A stretch of DNA of 64,000 nt, from the NCBI GenBank assembly GCA_963942565.1, contig OZ012685.1, positions 25,086,456 to 25,150,455 of the forward strand. The letters are read 5' to 3'. Every line of letters starts with the position of its first letter. Position 1 is the stretch's first letter. The DNA comes from Maea johnstoni (Eukaryota > Annelida > Polychaeta > Spionida > Magelonidae). Position numbers and translations under genes: made by a program. The notes under the pieces are model-generated. The model did no database searches. It was not told the DNA's origin and saw only the letters and a program-made list of their open reading frames with translations. Of this stretch, positions 1-60,236 are shown piece after piece.

Positions 1-429
1 AATAACAAAGTAGTCATGCAGAATTTTGAAAAGTATATTAAGGAATATTGTTTGTTGAGTTAAGTTTTGTTATGTGTGAAGTCAAAATGTAAACAAACAT
101 AAGTTTTAGGATTAAGATTTCTAAATAATTGTCATCTGAATGATTATACCTTCAGAAACATGGCAATAATTTGACTGTGTATGTCGGAAAGTTGTTAATA
201 TCTCTTAGTAAGTATCATCTAAATGTGTTTTCCTTCAGAAACGTACAAAATGATTTGAATTGAAGGAAATTTCTAAAAGATTTTAATAACTGTAAGTATC
301 ATCTGAATAAGTATTCCTTTGGAAGCGTATGCAATACATTTAATATATCTTAAGGAAAGTTGTTAATTTTTCTTTGTAAGTATCATCCTAATGATTACTT
401 AGTATTTCATCATAGAGGTAAACCCAAAA

Positions 430-590
430 TAATCTCGCCCTTCTTGATATCCCACACCCAGCCCCATCTGCCTGGATTCGAATCCCGGTTGGGGCAACTG
501 AGAAAGTTGCCAGTGACTTGGGGTTTGGCGATGGTTTTTGCCGGGTACTCCAAATTCCAAATTCTCAGTCCCATATAGTAGCATGGATTA
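430..590 (+). mobile_element. tRNA-derived SINE, B-box and tail portion
   Basis: It carries a B-box-like GGATTCGAATCCC at 475-487, then the SINE body GAGAAAGTTGCCAGTGACTT and GGTACTCC. The 5' A-box half is poorly preserved. The partner copy is at 21188-21345. Confidence 0.7.
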
Positions 591-2190
591 TGAATGTCAT
601 CAGACCCTATGCACTGTTTTCATTGATACAATAAAGAAAACCTCTTGCCTTGAATGGAGGAAATCGTTAGCATTTTTATTCACCTGTGTTTGCTTATTGC
701 TTGAGCAGCCTGAAGGATCGTGGATTGTGAATGGCAGTTCTGCCGCGTCCAATACGCAATTGTCTACTGATCAATAAGACTACCTGCCCTACAGACATCA
801 AACATTACTTCTTTTTCCTGGAAATTTTCTCAGAAATTCAGTCAACTTCTTACAGTTATTGGCCTTATTTCTTTGGGTTTTTTCTTCAGCTTTCCTCTTT
901 AGGTATGTACCTAATGCTATTCATCAAGAGGAGATAAATTTGAAGTACCTTTTGAAGTAGTCTTTGAGGGTTTGGGCTCAATTTTCTTTAATGAGTGCAG
1001 TATTAGATTGTGAATGAAACATGTGACTGTGTAAGGATAACAATATTGCTGGTGTCTCATGCAAATGCATGCATTTCATACCCCCTCTGTATTTTTTCAA
1101 TCAAAGATCTGATATCTTTTTCAACCATTTGTCAATATACATAATAAGTACTTGCATTCTGCAATATCTTTTTTCTTATTTGATTTATTTTTGCTTCTGA
1201 ATTAATAATAATGAATCTCTATCTTTCATACTTTTGAAAGTAGCTATTTTTAAATCCTACACGTGGTAAAATCCTGCACATGAAGCTATCCAGCTCATGT
1301 GCAGGATTTTAAAACCTTAAATGCCATAGACTGGACCAGTATTTTGGTCTGGTTTCGAATGAGAAAATACATGGGGTGTTGAAGGGTTAAATGAACCCCC
1401 CCCCCCCTTTACAATTCAAAATGTTGAGGTTGTCTCTAAATTTTCACTTAAATTGTTTAATATATCTTAAAACCAATATGGTAGATCCTACTCTTTGTTA
1501 GAACAACCCCCCCCCCCCCCCCCCCCTTGTACAGAACAAAGCCCAAATACAGAAATCCTTGATCACTCCTGAATTTAATAGGCTAAGAAGTGTTATGATT
1601 GGGCATATTCTATTTAACAGCGGCATGGTTGACCCTCAGTCCCTAGTATTGCATTTTATAACTCCCCCCCCCCCTCATACAGAATGCAACCCATATACAG
1701 AAATCCTGGATCCACACCTGAATTTTATAGACTAGGATGTGTTATAATTGGCCATGTTCTATTTAATAGTTGCCTGACCCTCAGTCTCTAGTAGTGCACT
1801 AGGAAGCTAAGGTATTTATTGGCCGTCCCTTGTTGCTGACAATCTCTGCAGGATGAGATAAAGTCGATGTGGCAGCCACGCATGTAATTGAAAAACAACC
1901 AGTTTATCAGTGAAGAGATTGGGGCAGAATTTATGGGGAATAGCGTTTGTGTAGTCATCTTAATTGATTTAACTAGATATCAATTAATGTGCTTGGGCAT
2001 CATAATTGCATGATTAAAAATAAGGTTGTTCCCATTACTTATTAGTATTTTTCAAGCACCTAGCTTGTATAACACATCAACATGCCACGTAAACTTCCAG
2101 ATAGACAAGTTGAAAAATGTTAAGCTTATAGAATGATATATTTGAAAAAGATTTACTAACATTTTTTTTATCAGCTGCTTTGGCTGTCAT
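591..2190. other. Non-coding stretch of copy 1, no gene seen
   Basis: I see only a perfect hairpin (1268-1310), poly-C runs and unique AT-rich sequence. The 79-codon frame at 538-777 begins in the SINE tail and has no recognisable features. The partner stretch in copy 2 is 21346-23125. Confidence 0.7.
1268..1310. other. Perfect 16-bp hairpin stem
   Basis: AAAATCCTGCACATGA pairs with TCATGTGCAGGATTTT across a short loop that itself contains AGCT...AGCT. Copy 2 has one change in the stem (CAGTATTTT). Confidence 0.85.
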
Positions 2191-2198
2191 TGTGACAT

Positions 2199-2214
2199 AT
2201 TCATCATCATCATC

Positions 2215-2260
<46 letters not shown>

Positions 2261-2300
2261 GTCATCATCATCATTATCATCATCATCATCATCATCATTT
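2199..2300. repeat. (ATC)n microsatellite
   Basis: Tandem CATCAT with scattered changes. The copy 2 partner at about 23131-23200 is shorter. Confidence 0.95.
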
Positions 2301-2515
2301 TCATCTTAAAACATCATTATAAAGCATCATTATCATAAGCATCATAAGCATGATCATCATAACTATCATTTCTCATTCCATCTAAATATTCTTGCACTTT
2401 GCCATTTAGGAAGGCATACAGCTGTGTATGTGTCTGTTTGATTGGATTTGATACAATGTGATTCTGGGTTCTCCCATTCTCTATAGAAAAGCTTGGCACT
2501 GTAGTGGCTGCAGTC

Positions 2516-2762
2516 TACCATAGCTTCTCAGTAATTTGGGACAGCTTTTAATAATTATGATTTTTATAGGTTCAGGGTGGCCCATGTTCTCTGAAAATAC
2601 CTTGATGTTTTATCATCAAGATTTACAGCTAGGTCCATATTTTGTGAAATGGCAACTGGCAACAGATCAAGGGTTGCCCAGATTTCCCATCAATTATTTT
2701 ACATAACAAGTATAGTGGCCCAAATTTCTAGGGTGGTCTAAATTTGCGAGAATTTACGGTAG
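2516..2762. mobile_element. Family C MITE (TA target, CCGTAAATTC ends)
   Basis: 5' end TACCATAGCTTCTCAGTAAT, 3' end GCGAGAATTTACGGTA. The internal landmark GTGAAATGGCAACTGG is shared with other copies. Inherited by both duplication copies (partner 23413-23659). Confidence 0.75.
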
Positions 2763-2949
2763 GTGGGTATCCCCTGCAGTCAGTTAGTAAGGGCACTTGA
2801 GTGTGCTAGCCACTCTAGAGCCTGCCTCACTGTGTGGGGCTCTCGACAAGGATTGTAATTGATTGATATTGATGCCAGCTCTACATGGAGATCTGGAGCA
2901 GAAATATTGCCCTGAACATGCATCATACAACAGGCGGCTACCGCTAGTC

Positions 2950-4720
2950 TTAGCTTGATGGCATGTAACAATAATTGATTTTTTAACCCTCCTGTCATCA
3001 GATCTAGGGAGGGAGATGTTATCTTCTTACTATGTTGGAGATGGCATGTAACAATAACTGACTCAACCCTCACATCTTCAGATCTAGGGAGACGATATTG
3101 TCTTCTTACTATTGGTAGTTTCTAAGGGGGTTGGCATGTATCAATAACTGACTCAACCCTCACATCTTCAGATCTAGGGAGACGATATTGTCTTCTTACT
3201 ATTGGTAGTCTCTAAGGGGGTTGGCATGTAACAATAACTGACTCAACCCTCTCATCTTCAGATCTAGGGAGGCGATATTGTCTTCTTACTATTGGTAGTC
3301 TCTAAGGGGGTTGGCATGTATCAATAACTGATTTTAGCCCTCTCATCATCAGATCTAGGGAGGCGATATTGTCTTCTTACTATTGGTAGTCTCTAAGGGG
3401 GTAGAATGTAATGAGCGCTTCGGTGGATACAAGACTATAAACCGAATACCTTTACAATTGATTTCATAATTAACCCTCCCATCATCAGATCTAGGGAGGG
3501 AGATGTTATCTTCTTACCATGTGATAGTCTTCAAAGGTTGATGGCATGTATCAATAACTGATTTTCACCCTCCCATCATCGGATCTAGAGAGGAGATATT
3601 ATCTTCTTACTACTAAAATTGGCCAATACACTAAATTGGCCAATACAAAATGATGCAAAAAATTCTGAAAAGAATGACTGAAACCCTGGCACATATACTC
3701 ATCGGAGAGGGTTTAGATGGTTTTCAAAAATCTTTTCATCCTTGTGCTTTGGACCAAAGTAGCCTCAGAATTGGAAGGGTTAATTGTTTTTACCCTCCTA
3801 TCACCAGAGAGGTAAAGTAGAGATATTGGCCTGGTCACTTTCTGGTCACTAGTGACAATTAGTGACTTTTGATGCCTTTCCCACCCTTGATTGCCTGGGG
3901 AAGATATCATCCTTGCGAATTCTAAGTCTGATGGCATGTGAAAAGTAGTGTTTTTAGCCCTATAAATGCTGCTGGTGGCTAATTTGGTCAATACAAAATG
4001 ATGAGAGAAAAACTGAGAAATTACTGAAACCCTGGCACATGGTTTCAAAAGGCTTTACGTTGTTGTGCTTTGGACAAAAGTAGCCTCACCCTCTCATCCT
4101 CGAATGTAAGGAGGTTAGGGGCTTCATACTAGTGGAAGTGCTTAATGATGGCATCTGACAATGATTACTTTTTACACCCTCCCTTTCCCAGACCAAGACC
4201 GGAAATGTTAACCAAATCAATTTTATGACATGCAGCTACTGTTAGACTTAGATTTATAGCATGTGGCAGTAATTGATTCTAACCCTTTCCTCCCCAGATC
4301 TAGAGAATATCATTTCATTTCCCTGGTGGTGTTATATTTCTTAAAGTACATAGTCCTTTACATCAGAGGGTTTAAGTGTTACAGTAATTGATTTTTAACC
4401 CTCCCCTTGTGAGATCTAGAGAGGATGTTATATTTCCCTGGTGGTATTTTATTTCTAGGTGTATAGTCCTTTACATCGGAGGGTTTGATTGTTACAGTAA
4501 TTGATTTTTAACCCTTCGCTTCTGAGATCTAGAGATGATCATTATATTTCCCTGGTGGTGTTTTATTTCTCGCTACATGGTCCATTACATTGACGGTTTA
4601 ATTGTTATAGTAATTGATTTTTGACCCTTACATTGCCGGAGGTAGAGCAGAAATATTGGCCAAATCACACCTGCAGCATGCAGCTATTGCTGGTCTCGGC
4701 TTGATGGCATTGTGTAATAA
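2950..4720. repeat. Degenerate satellite of about 88-bp units (copy 1)
   Basis: Units begin GGCATGTAACAATAACTGA, continue AACCCTC.(C/T)ATC and CAGATCTAGGGAGG, and end TCTTCTTACTAT. The section 2950-3620 holds about eight clear units. From 3620 to 4720 units are older, recognisable by GTAATTGATTTTTAACCCT and AGATCTAGAGA. Two family A MITE pieces are embedded. Confidence 0.85.
3617..3783 (+). mobile_element. Family A MITE, 5' truncated
   Basis: Retains CTGAAACCCTGGCACAT, TTTAGATGGTTTTCAAAA and the 3' end AGAATTGGAAGGGTTAA. Partner at 24667-24837. Confidence 0.7.
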
Positions 4721-4826
4721 TTGATTTATGCACCCCATTAGCCCCAGATCTAGAGATGAAATATGGGTCTAGCCACTCCTCAGTGTGACAATAGCCATAG
4801 CAGACAATGCCTGATGCTAGAGGACA

Positions 4827-5036
4827 TTAACCCATATGCTGCTGGTAACTAATTTGACAAATGAAAATGCTGCAAAAAGCCTGAAAAATCTCTGAAAACC
4901 TGGCACATGGGTACCTATCTGAGACTTCAGGGAGAGCTATCTAATGAAAACCAACAGGATAGGGTTTAGATGGGTCTCAAAAAGCGTTGCGTCCTAGTGC
5001 TTTAGATGTAAGAAGCCTAAGCATTGAAAGGGTTAA
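4827..5036 (+). mobile_element. Family A MITE (piggyBac-like TTAA ends)
   Basis: Full length, from TTAACCCATATGCTGCTGGT to GCATTGAAAGGGTTAA. Partner at 25861-26183, which has an internal tandem duplication of about 110 bp. Confidence 0.75.
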
Positions 5037-5630
5037 TTGGTTTCTTAAACTCTCTCATTCCCAAACTATCTATGCGAATTATATTATCATGATGATCGGA
5101 ATTGATTTCAAAACATTTAAAGGAATTTAGTTTTAGAATACATTTGACAAAGGACTTTTATTCAAATAATTATTAGTACTTCCTTTCAACTGTCAAAATA
5201 TTTCAGGCTTATGGAAGGTATCTAGTCTATGGTAGACTGAGCAGTGATTCAGTTTCTGATTATTATTTCTCTTTCAAATATTTTCTCAAAATTGGTTTCT
5301 CTTAGGGAGATACCTGACCAAAATCATCAGGCGATTTTAGGTTCATGATTGATATGTGGTTAAATGAGGGTCATGAGATCTAGAGCCGAGATTAAGTGCA
5401 TTAGCCGGGCCAATATCATGCATTATTAGTGTATTAACCTATTTCAGCCCATAAAGGTAGTTCATGCAGACTGACAGAAATCCTAATTAGCAGTAGATAA
5501 TTTAAAGAAATCTTATGATGATACTGTTATTTCCTATGTGAGAACTAAGCTTCAAATGTCTTTTAGATTTTACTAGTCTTTAAGGTTTTAGAAGCTATCT
5601 GTTTATCTCGTTGCATTAATCATGAAATGG

Positions 5631-5862
5631 TTAACCCATTCATGCTTGGAGAATTCCTTGACTAAATTATCGTCTGGACGGATGATGCTTCTGAAAATAA
5701 TTTTGAGATTAAGCATGAATTGGGAAAAAAATTGAAGGGGGGTTGTTAGTTTGTTTCTGATTCACATTTCTCCTTCAAATCTTTTTTGAAAATGGATTTT
5801 ATTTGAGAGTTATCGCCAAAATAGTCAGGCAGTTTTGGGCGCTACAGGTATGAATAGGTTAA
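5631..5862. mobile_element. Family B MITE (TTAACCCATTCATGC ends)
   Basis: 5' TTAACCCATTCATGCTTGG, 3' GGTATGAATAGGTTAA. Internal CATTTCTCCTTCAAAT and GTCAGGCAGTTTT recur in the other family B copies. Partner 27673-27907. Confidence 0.75.
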
Positions 5863-6002
5863 AGATGAAGATCAAGGATGAGAGAATTTGCAGCTTAATT
5901 ACTCACTGGATAATTGCATTCCTGCATGTTTGTACAAGCCATTCTGGCTGCCCTGTGGAAGGAGGCCTCGCAGGTTATGGCTGTATCATATTACGCTACA
6001 GG

Positions 6003-6175
6003 TACCGTAAATTCCCGGTAATTTCGGACACTTTTTAATAATTACGATACTGATGGGTTAAGGGTGACCCATTTTTTCTGATAATACCGGCGAACCAAAA
6101 GTAATAGTGGCTGAGATTCCCCGATAACTGCCATGATCGAGTGACCTAGGGCGATATTTCTAAGAAGTTACGGTA
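6003..6175. mobile_element. Family C MITE, short variant
   Basis: From TACCGTAAATTCCCGGTAAT to AAGAAGTTACGGTA. The partner in copy 2 is 28047-28219. Confidence 0.75.
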
Positions 6176-6219
6176 GACATTCTAAGGCTCAGTCAGGCTC
6201 TAATGGGAGTTCCAATTAA

Positions 6220-6438
6220 TTAACCCTTATGTTGCTGGTGGCCTATTTTGTCTAATACAAAATGTTGCAAAAAACCTTAAAGATGACTGAAACCCTGGCA
6301 CACGGGTACTCATCTGAGAGTACTCAGCGAGAGCTATCCAATGAATACCATCATGATAGGGTTTGGCTAGTTTTCAAAAATCTTGAAGAGTCCTTATTGC
6401 GCTTTAGTCGAAAGTAGCCTCAGCATTGGAAGGGTTAA
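6220..6438 (+). mobile_element. Family A MITE, intact
   Basis: TTAACCCTTATGTTGCTGG to CAGCATTGGAAGGGTTAA. The copy 2 partner (28264-28799) is interrupted by a hAT-like MITE; 6327-6334 (GCGAGAGC) is the matching empty site. Confidence 0.85.
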
Positions 6439-6439
6439 G

Positions 6440-7260
6440 CTATAGGTAGACAATATAAGGCTCGCAGGCTCTAATGGAAGTTCCGTAACAGACCTATAAA
6501 CACATTATTTTCTGAATGCAGAGCAGGCAATGTTTTAAATATTGCTGGCATGATATTGATGTAATAGCTTCTGAACCATAATGGAATAGATTACTCTCAA
6601 AGATTATGTAAAGCATTGGGTGCACAAATATTCATTCGATCTACTGCTGATACTCCTTAGCCATATCAGTTTTAGCTGAACATCCCTTCGATCGTGTATG
6701 CGTATATGTGTGCAAGATAATCAAATCCATTTAAAGAAGAGCCTGGCTGGCCAATGTGAAAAAATAACCTACATACCTAATTGCCTGTCAGAATGTTGTG
6801 CTCAATTCAAGATTCGTTTTGATATGTCGCATGTCTATGATGGACCTAACATTTATGATCTTGATCATCAAACATGAACACCATGCAGGGTACTGGATTT
6901 TGGCCAATAATCACCATTACACTTCGGCATGAGACATTTGAGGGCAAAATTACAAATTGGACTCACAAGGGTTAAGTTTGCAGAAAGCGTTAGCATTACT
7001 GCATGACATATTTATTTGCAGGGACCTTAATGCTACCTCAATGAGATACGTACAGCCTCGGGCTATGTGGTAGCAGCCTAGCCCGGACACTCCTATTATA
7101 AATTCACTTCACGTTGTGAACTACATCCCAGGGATTAGTTATCACAGCTGCTGGACATCTAAGACATGTAGATTAGGTGCTCCGTATTGAAATGCATGAC
7201 TTCTGTGGGCCTTTGATGGCCATATATTAACCAGCTACACTGGTGACCAATCCTGAAAAT
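6440..7260. other. Unassigned non-coding DNA of copy 1
   Basis: No gene or repeat boundary recognised. The 7140-7260 segment (CTGGACATCTAAGACATGTA, CCAGCTACACTGGTGACC) recurs at 7800-7910 as a local duplication flanking the family B pair. The same arrangement is at 29500-29610 and 30620-30730 in copy 2. Confidence 0.6.
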
Positions 7261-7262
7261 GG

Positions 7263-7489
7263 TTAACCCATTCTGGTTGGCAGCAACCAAAATGCCCGAC
7301 AAATTTGGCAATATTTTCGTGACCAGAGTCTATTTCCAAAAATATTTTAAAGTAAAATGTTCATCAGAACCCAATCCACATCTTTTCTTCAAATACTTTG
7401 TGAGTTCATGACTGATTCCAAAGTTATTTTTTAAAATTATCTTGGGTCCAGACGATCTTCGTCTTAGAGATCTGGCATGAATGGGTTAA
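7263..7489. mobile_element. Family B MITE
   Basis: TTAACCCATTCTGGTTGG to GGCATGAATGGGTTAA. It shares its 3' TTAA with the next family B copy. Partner 29619-29852. Confidence 0.75.
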
Positions 7490-7722
7490 CTAATCAATGC
7501 TCTCAGCGGCCAAAAGAAGCCTGACAATGTTGGCAAAATCTTTAGATGAAAGCAAAGTTGGGAAAATATTTGAAGGAGAAATATGAAACAGATCATTTCT
7601 AACAGTTCGCAAGTAAATGTTTTTATTTTTGTATAATAATTTTGTGTTCCCAAGTTATTGCCAAAAGTATTATGGATCCAGACGACAAGTACTTGATGAT
7701 CTCCTAGGCGTTAATGGGTTAA
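7486..7722. mobile_element. Family B MITE, head to tail with the previous one
   Basis: TTAACTAATCAATGCTC to GCGTTAATGGGTTAA. In copy 2 the equivalent (29849-30542) is interrupted by the 460-bp element. Confidence 0.75.
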
Positions 7723-7922
7723 CCAATACCAGTTCAGAAGAGCATGATGATATCCGATGCATACTTAGATATATTACCGTGTGGTGGGGGAAGGCTTTCC
7801 CAGCTACTGGACATCTAAGACATGTAGATTAGGTGCTCTGTGTTAAAATGCATGGCTTCTGTGGGCCTTTGATGGCCATATATTAACCAGCTACACTGAT
7901 GACCAATCTTAGAATGCTTAAG

Positions 7923-8260
7923 AGGAGTGCGGACATACGAACGGAGCGACCTCTAATGACTATGCATTGCGTCATTATAGCCGCTCTTCACGCGCGCGGT
8001 GGAGGCACATTTTAGACAGTGGCGCGAGCGTTCCTTTGATGTAGCAGTCGGGCACAGAGGGGGGGGGGGGGGGCGCACCCGTGTTACGTATTTCGCAGAA
8101 GAAGGGTCATTTTTGAGACCCCCGCATGTCCTCTCTTTGTAAAAGAAGGGTATGTTTTTGTACCCAGGTACGAATTTGAGTAGTGAAAATCCTATTACAA
8201 TCCACGTAGTATCCGCGGTTCTGACGCCGAGTGACTACTGAAGTGACTGGACTTCCGAAT
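7923..8260. other. CpG-rich patch beside the duplication breakpoint
   Basis: CpG is dense here (GCGTCATTATAGCCGCTC, CACGCGCGCGGTGG, GTGGCGCGAGCG, CGCACCCGTGTTACG) compared with its depletion elsewhere. A G-run lies at about 8060-8074. No exon, ORF or promoter motif is convincing. Confidence 0.6.
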
Positions 8261-8639
8261 CTGCTGCCGCTAAACAGGCAGAGAATTTTAACATCAAAAG
8301 TAAAAAATGCGTGTTCCCGTTCATCTAATGTCAGTGTTTTGATGAAAGAAGTGGTGTTTTTTTTACTGGAAAAAGGCAGCGTTTTTCGAAAATAAGGTTG
8401 CTTTTTTGGGATGAAATCGGTGCTCTAGGTGGTATTTTTAAATTTCGATAACGAGCGTATGTACGAGATAGTGGCAGACCCAAATCACTTTTTAATTCCC
8501 TGGATAACAAGCAATACTAATGATGATTATAATGATAATAATAATAAAAATAGTAATAATAATGATAATAATAATGATGAAAATAATAGTAAATATAAAA
8601 TGATAATGACATAACAGTGATACAGATAATGAATATATA

Positions 8640-8641
<2 letters not shown>

Positions 8642-8734
<93 letters not shown>
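8642..8734. repeat. (TA)n microsatellite
   Basis: About 46 TA units. It creates long spurious Tyr-Ile frames on both strands. Confidence 0.98.
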
Positions 8735-8736
<2 letters not shown>

Positions 8737-8769
8737 TGTCTCAACTCGACCAAACAGGGTCAGAGGAGT

Positions 8770-8800
8770 CGGGGGGGGGGGGGGGGGGGTGGGGGTGGCG
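8770..8800. repeat. Poly-G tract
   Basis: Nearly uninterrupted G run of about 20, then GTGGGGGTGG; potential G-quadruplex. Unassigned sequence follows to the gap. Confidence 0.9.
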
Positions 8801-9076
8801 AGTGCAGGGGGGAAACAAGAAGGGTGTTACGGGGATCAGGTTTCTGTAGTCTGTTCTCATGATGAAAGTGGTAGCGTGTTTTTCAGCCAGTGGGATGTTA
8901 ATTTACAAGGGGTGTGGTTATTCAAGTTACAAGCCTAGAGACTCGCACTGTCTAGATAGAACCTCTGATTTGGGGAGGGCGGGGGGGGGGATATGTGTGA
9001 TATTGGTGATTGTGATATTAGAGCTAAACAAAACACTTCACAAAAGACAATTCCAACAGCTGAAGATACGTTCATA

Positions 9077-9276
9077 NNNNNNNNNNNNNNNNNNNNNNNN
9101 NNNNNNNNNNNNNNNNNNNNNNNNNNNNNNNNNNNNNNNNNNNNNNNNNNNNNNNNNNNNNNNNNNNNNNNNNNNNNNNNNNNNNNNNNNNNNNNNNNNN
9201 NNNNNNNNNNNNNNNNNNNNNNNNNNNNNNNNNNNNNNNNNNNNNNNNNNNNNNNNNNNNNNNNNNNNNNNNNNNN
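9077..9276. other. Assembly gap (200 N)
   Basis: Exactly 200 N, probably unsized. Flanking sequence shows no coding features. Confidence 0.98.
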
Positions 9277-9570
9277 GAAATGGCCATTTATAAATGTCTG
9301 GAATTGCTGTAAGTTTCCTCACCAGCTGGTCCTGCTGGCTGCTGGCACATGCAGTCTTTAAGCCTGCATTTCCCTCATGTCCTAGGTAGCTTCTGGGGTG
9401 GGAATTTAACCATCGCTCATTGAAGTATATCCCTCTTGATATTGGAGCTTCCTGGCTTGTAATGTACAGAATGCCATGCATGTTTCATGTCTCATGAGGT
9501 ATTGCATTGAAAAAAAGATCTCTGGTTCAGAAGGGGATCTGCTTAGATTCTATCCTCTAGTAAAGAGGTG

Positions 9571-9574
9571 GAAG

Positions 9575-9656
<82 letters not shown>

Positions 9657-9855
9657 GAGAGAGAGAGAGAGGGGGGGGGGGAGGGGGGTGGGGCAGGCAG
9701 ACAGAAACAAAGAGACAAAAAAGAGAGAAAGAGAAAAAGAAGAAAGAGAAAGAGAAGAGATAGAGAGACAGACTGAGACAGACAGATAGAGACAGAGACA
9801 AATAGAGAGAATGGGAGAGAGAAAAGAGAAAGACAGACAGACAGAGACAGAGATC
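9571..9855. repeat. (GA)n microsatellite and purine-rich tail
   Basis: Long GA tract to 9670, a G-rich patch, then imperfect GACAGACAGA. Frames rich in Arg-Glu (or Ser-Leu on the other strand) are artefacts of it. Confidence 0.97.
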
Positions 9856-9859
9856 TGGA

Positions 9860-10260
9860 CCTGTGTAGGTTTGTCATGATGTTGGTGAGAGAGAGACATA
9901 GAGATCTATAGTAATCCACCATGTCCTTAATGAGCACTCCGTGAGTGGCCTGCGCACGGGATGAGCCAGCTCTCCATTGAAGGTGTGGGATAACAGCGGC
10001 CCATAACTGTCAGCATTAAGCACTATATAGGGGCACTATAGAGTTTCATTTCCCTGGCACACTCATAACCGTGAATTACCTGCATCATCAAGTGGCCACT
10101 CAGCTGTCAGGTGTGCTAAAGTTGCACCTCCCTGAATTGGGAATTAAGAAATTCATTTATCGTCACTTATTCTGTCATATTGTGGCACAAGTCATGTCTA
10201 GCGAGTTGTAAGTCGTAGGGGAAACTCGAGTAACCAGGAAAAAATATAGGCTAACACCCC
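9860..10260. other. Unassigned non-coding DNA
   Basis: No ORF, repeat end or regulatory motif recognised between the GA tract and the first minisatellite. Confidence 0.5.
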
Positions 10261-10262
10261 TC

Positions 10263-10810
10263 AGTAGTGAAAGACAAGTGAGCAGTCAGTGGCAATTGGG
10301 GCAGGCCCTCAGTACTGGGAGACAGCAAGCAGTCAGTGGCAACGCCTTACACAATTTGGCTATTGGGGCAGGCCCACAGTGGTTAGAGACAGTGAGCAGT
10401 CAGTGGCCACACATTAGACATTTCAGCTATTGGGACAAGCCCATAGTTGTAAAAGATAGTGAGCAGTCAGTGGCAATGCCTTAGACCTTTCGGCTATTGG
10501 GGCAGGCACTTAGTGGCGAGAGACAGCAAGCAGTCAGTGGCCAGACCTTAAAGCTTTCAGTTACTGGAGCAGGCCCTCAGTTGTAAGAGACAGCAAGCAG
10601 TCTGTGGTAACACCTTAGATCTTTCAGCTATTAGGGCAGGTCCTCAGTTGTGAGAGACAGCAAAGCAGTCAGTGGCAACCACCTTAGACCTTTCAGCTAT
10701 TGGGGCAGGTCCTCAGTTGTGAGAGACAGCAAGCAGTCAGTGCCTAGACCTTTCAGCTGTTGGGGCAGGCCCTCAGTGGGTGAGAGACAGCAAGCAGTCA
10801 GTGGCGACAT
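10263..10810 (-). repeat. Minisatellite of about 67-bp units made from a SINE head (array 1)
   Basis: About 8.5 units of the type AGTTGTGAGAGACAGCAAGC, AGTCAGTGGCAA, CCTTAGACCTTTCAGC, TATTGGGGCAGGCCCTC. On the minus strand each unit reads as the 5' part of the local tRNA-derived SINE, with an A-box-like AGCTGAAAGGTCTAAGG. No B-box is included in the unit. Confidence 0.85.
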
Positions 10811-11030
10811 AACAAAAGAACTAAAAAAAGTGTGATTATGGAAATTCCATCCTAAAAGGATGTTTATTGGCAAGAAAGTTCTATGGTTTTTTGTGGGTTT
10901 TACCTCAAATTATATCAACGCTCCCCTAGACACTAAGCACCAACATTTTCAAATTAGGACAATTTATAGACTTCCTGAATCTTGTTTAGTGGTAATACAT
11001 ACTCTATCTATTCTCTATTCTCTATTCCAG

Positions 11031-59544
<48,514 letters not shown>

Positions 59545-59636
59545 CCCTTTCATGGTGCATTGAATTGCCTGTGGTTAACATGGCATCCCACCACCCCAAA
59601 GTGTACCTGCTTTACTAAGACCTGAGTAGGGTTTGA

Positions 59637-59880
59637 TATTATAAAGAGGTACAGGTACTTGTACCGGTATCGTTTAAAAAAGTACTGTAGTGTATCCTTT
59701 CTTTCCTTAAAGGTATATTTACTGATACTAACCACTGTGAAGATATCACTTATAAGGGAATGTACAGGATCCTAAACATAACTATTCATAACAAAATCTA
59801 TATGGCGCTATGTACTTTTAACAGTAGGGTTGCATAACCTCAACACGAAATGGTATGATACCGATACGGGCGAAACGATA
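59637..59880. mobile_element. Family G repeat, second copy
   Basis: Shares GGTATCGTTTAAAAAAGTAC, GTACAGGATCCTAAACATAA and CTATTCATAACAAAAT with 48953-49473. Confidence 0.55.
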
Positions 59881-60023
59881 CTGGTATCGTTATCCATAAC
59901 AGAGAAACCATATGTCTGATCTCCGTGGCATGATCGGCTTTGTTACGAGTTTCAAAAAATTCACCCTGACTTTACTTGAATCATGTGCCAGGGGTGCTTC
60001 TGCACCTTCTCAAGAAACTGAGT

Positions 60024-60236
60024 TTAAACCCTTTCAATGCTGAGGCTACTTTTGTCCAAAGCACAAGGATGCAACGATTTTGGAAAACCATCTAACCCCT
60101 GTCATGTTGGTATTCATTGGAAAGCACTCACTGAGTACTCCCAGAGGAGTACCCATGTGCCATGGTTTCAGTCATTTTTCAGGTTTTTGCATCATTTTGT
60201 ACTGGCCAAATTAGCAACCAGCAACATAAGGGTTAA
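60024..60236 (-). mobile_element. Family A MITE downstream of the gene
   Basis: TTAAACCCTTTCAATGCTGA to AGCAACATAAGGGTTAA. Confidence 0.8.

Larger units (their letters stand above)
1..7922 (+). repeat. Segmental duplication, copy 1
   Basis: This block aligns in order and orientation with 20776-30744. Examples are AATAACAAAGTAGTCATG at position 1 and at 20776, and GATGACCAATCTTAGAAT at 7900 and 30720. Differences are a few percent substitutions plus indels. Homology may continue upstream of the window; on the right it stops abruptly at about 7922. Content is non-coding: poly-C runs (1387, 1506, 1664), an ATC microsatellite, a degenerate 88-bp satellite and MITEs. Confidence 0.95.

Noticed and set aside
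538-777. A 79-codon frame kept in both duplication copies (also 21295-21534)
   Set aside because: It begins inside a SINE tail and shows no domain. Preservation is explained by the youth of the duplication.
8517-8938. Tyr-Ile-rich frames; also at 19496-19801, 48646-49035 and 63738-63975
   Set aside because: Translation of (TA)n microsatellites.
9476-9937. Arg-Glu or Ser-Leu-rich frames; also at 11336-11524 and 51142-51659
   Set aside because: Translation of (GA)n tracts.
10263-10810. CRISPR-like direct repeats
   Set aside because: Head-to-tail units without unique spacers, in a eukaryotic intron; a minisatellite.
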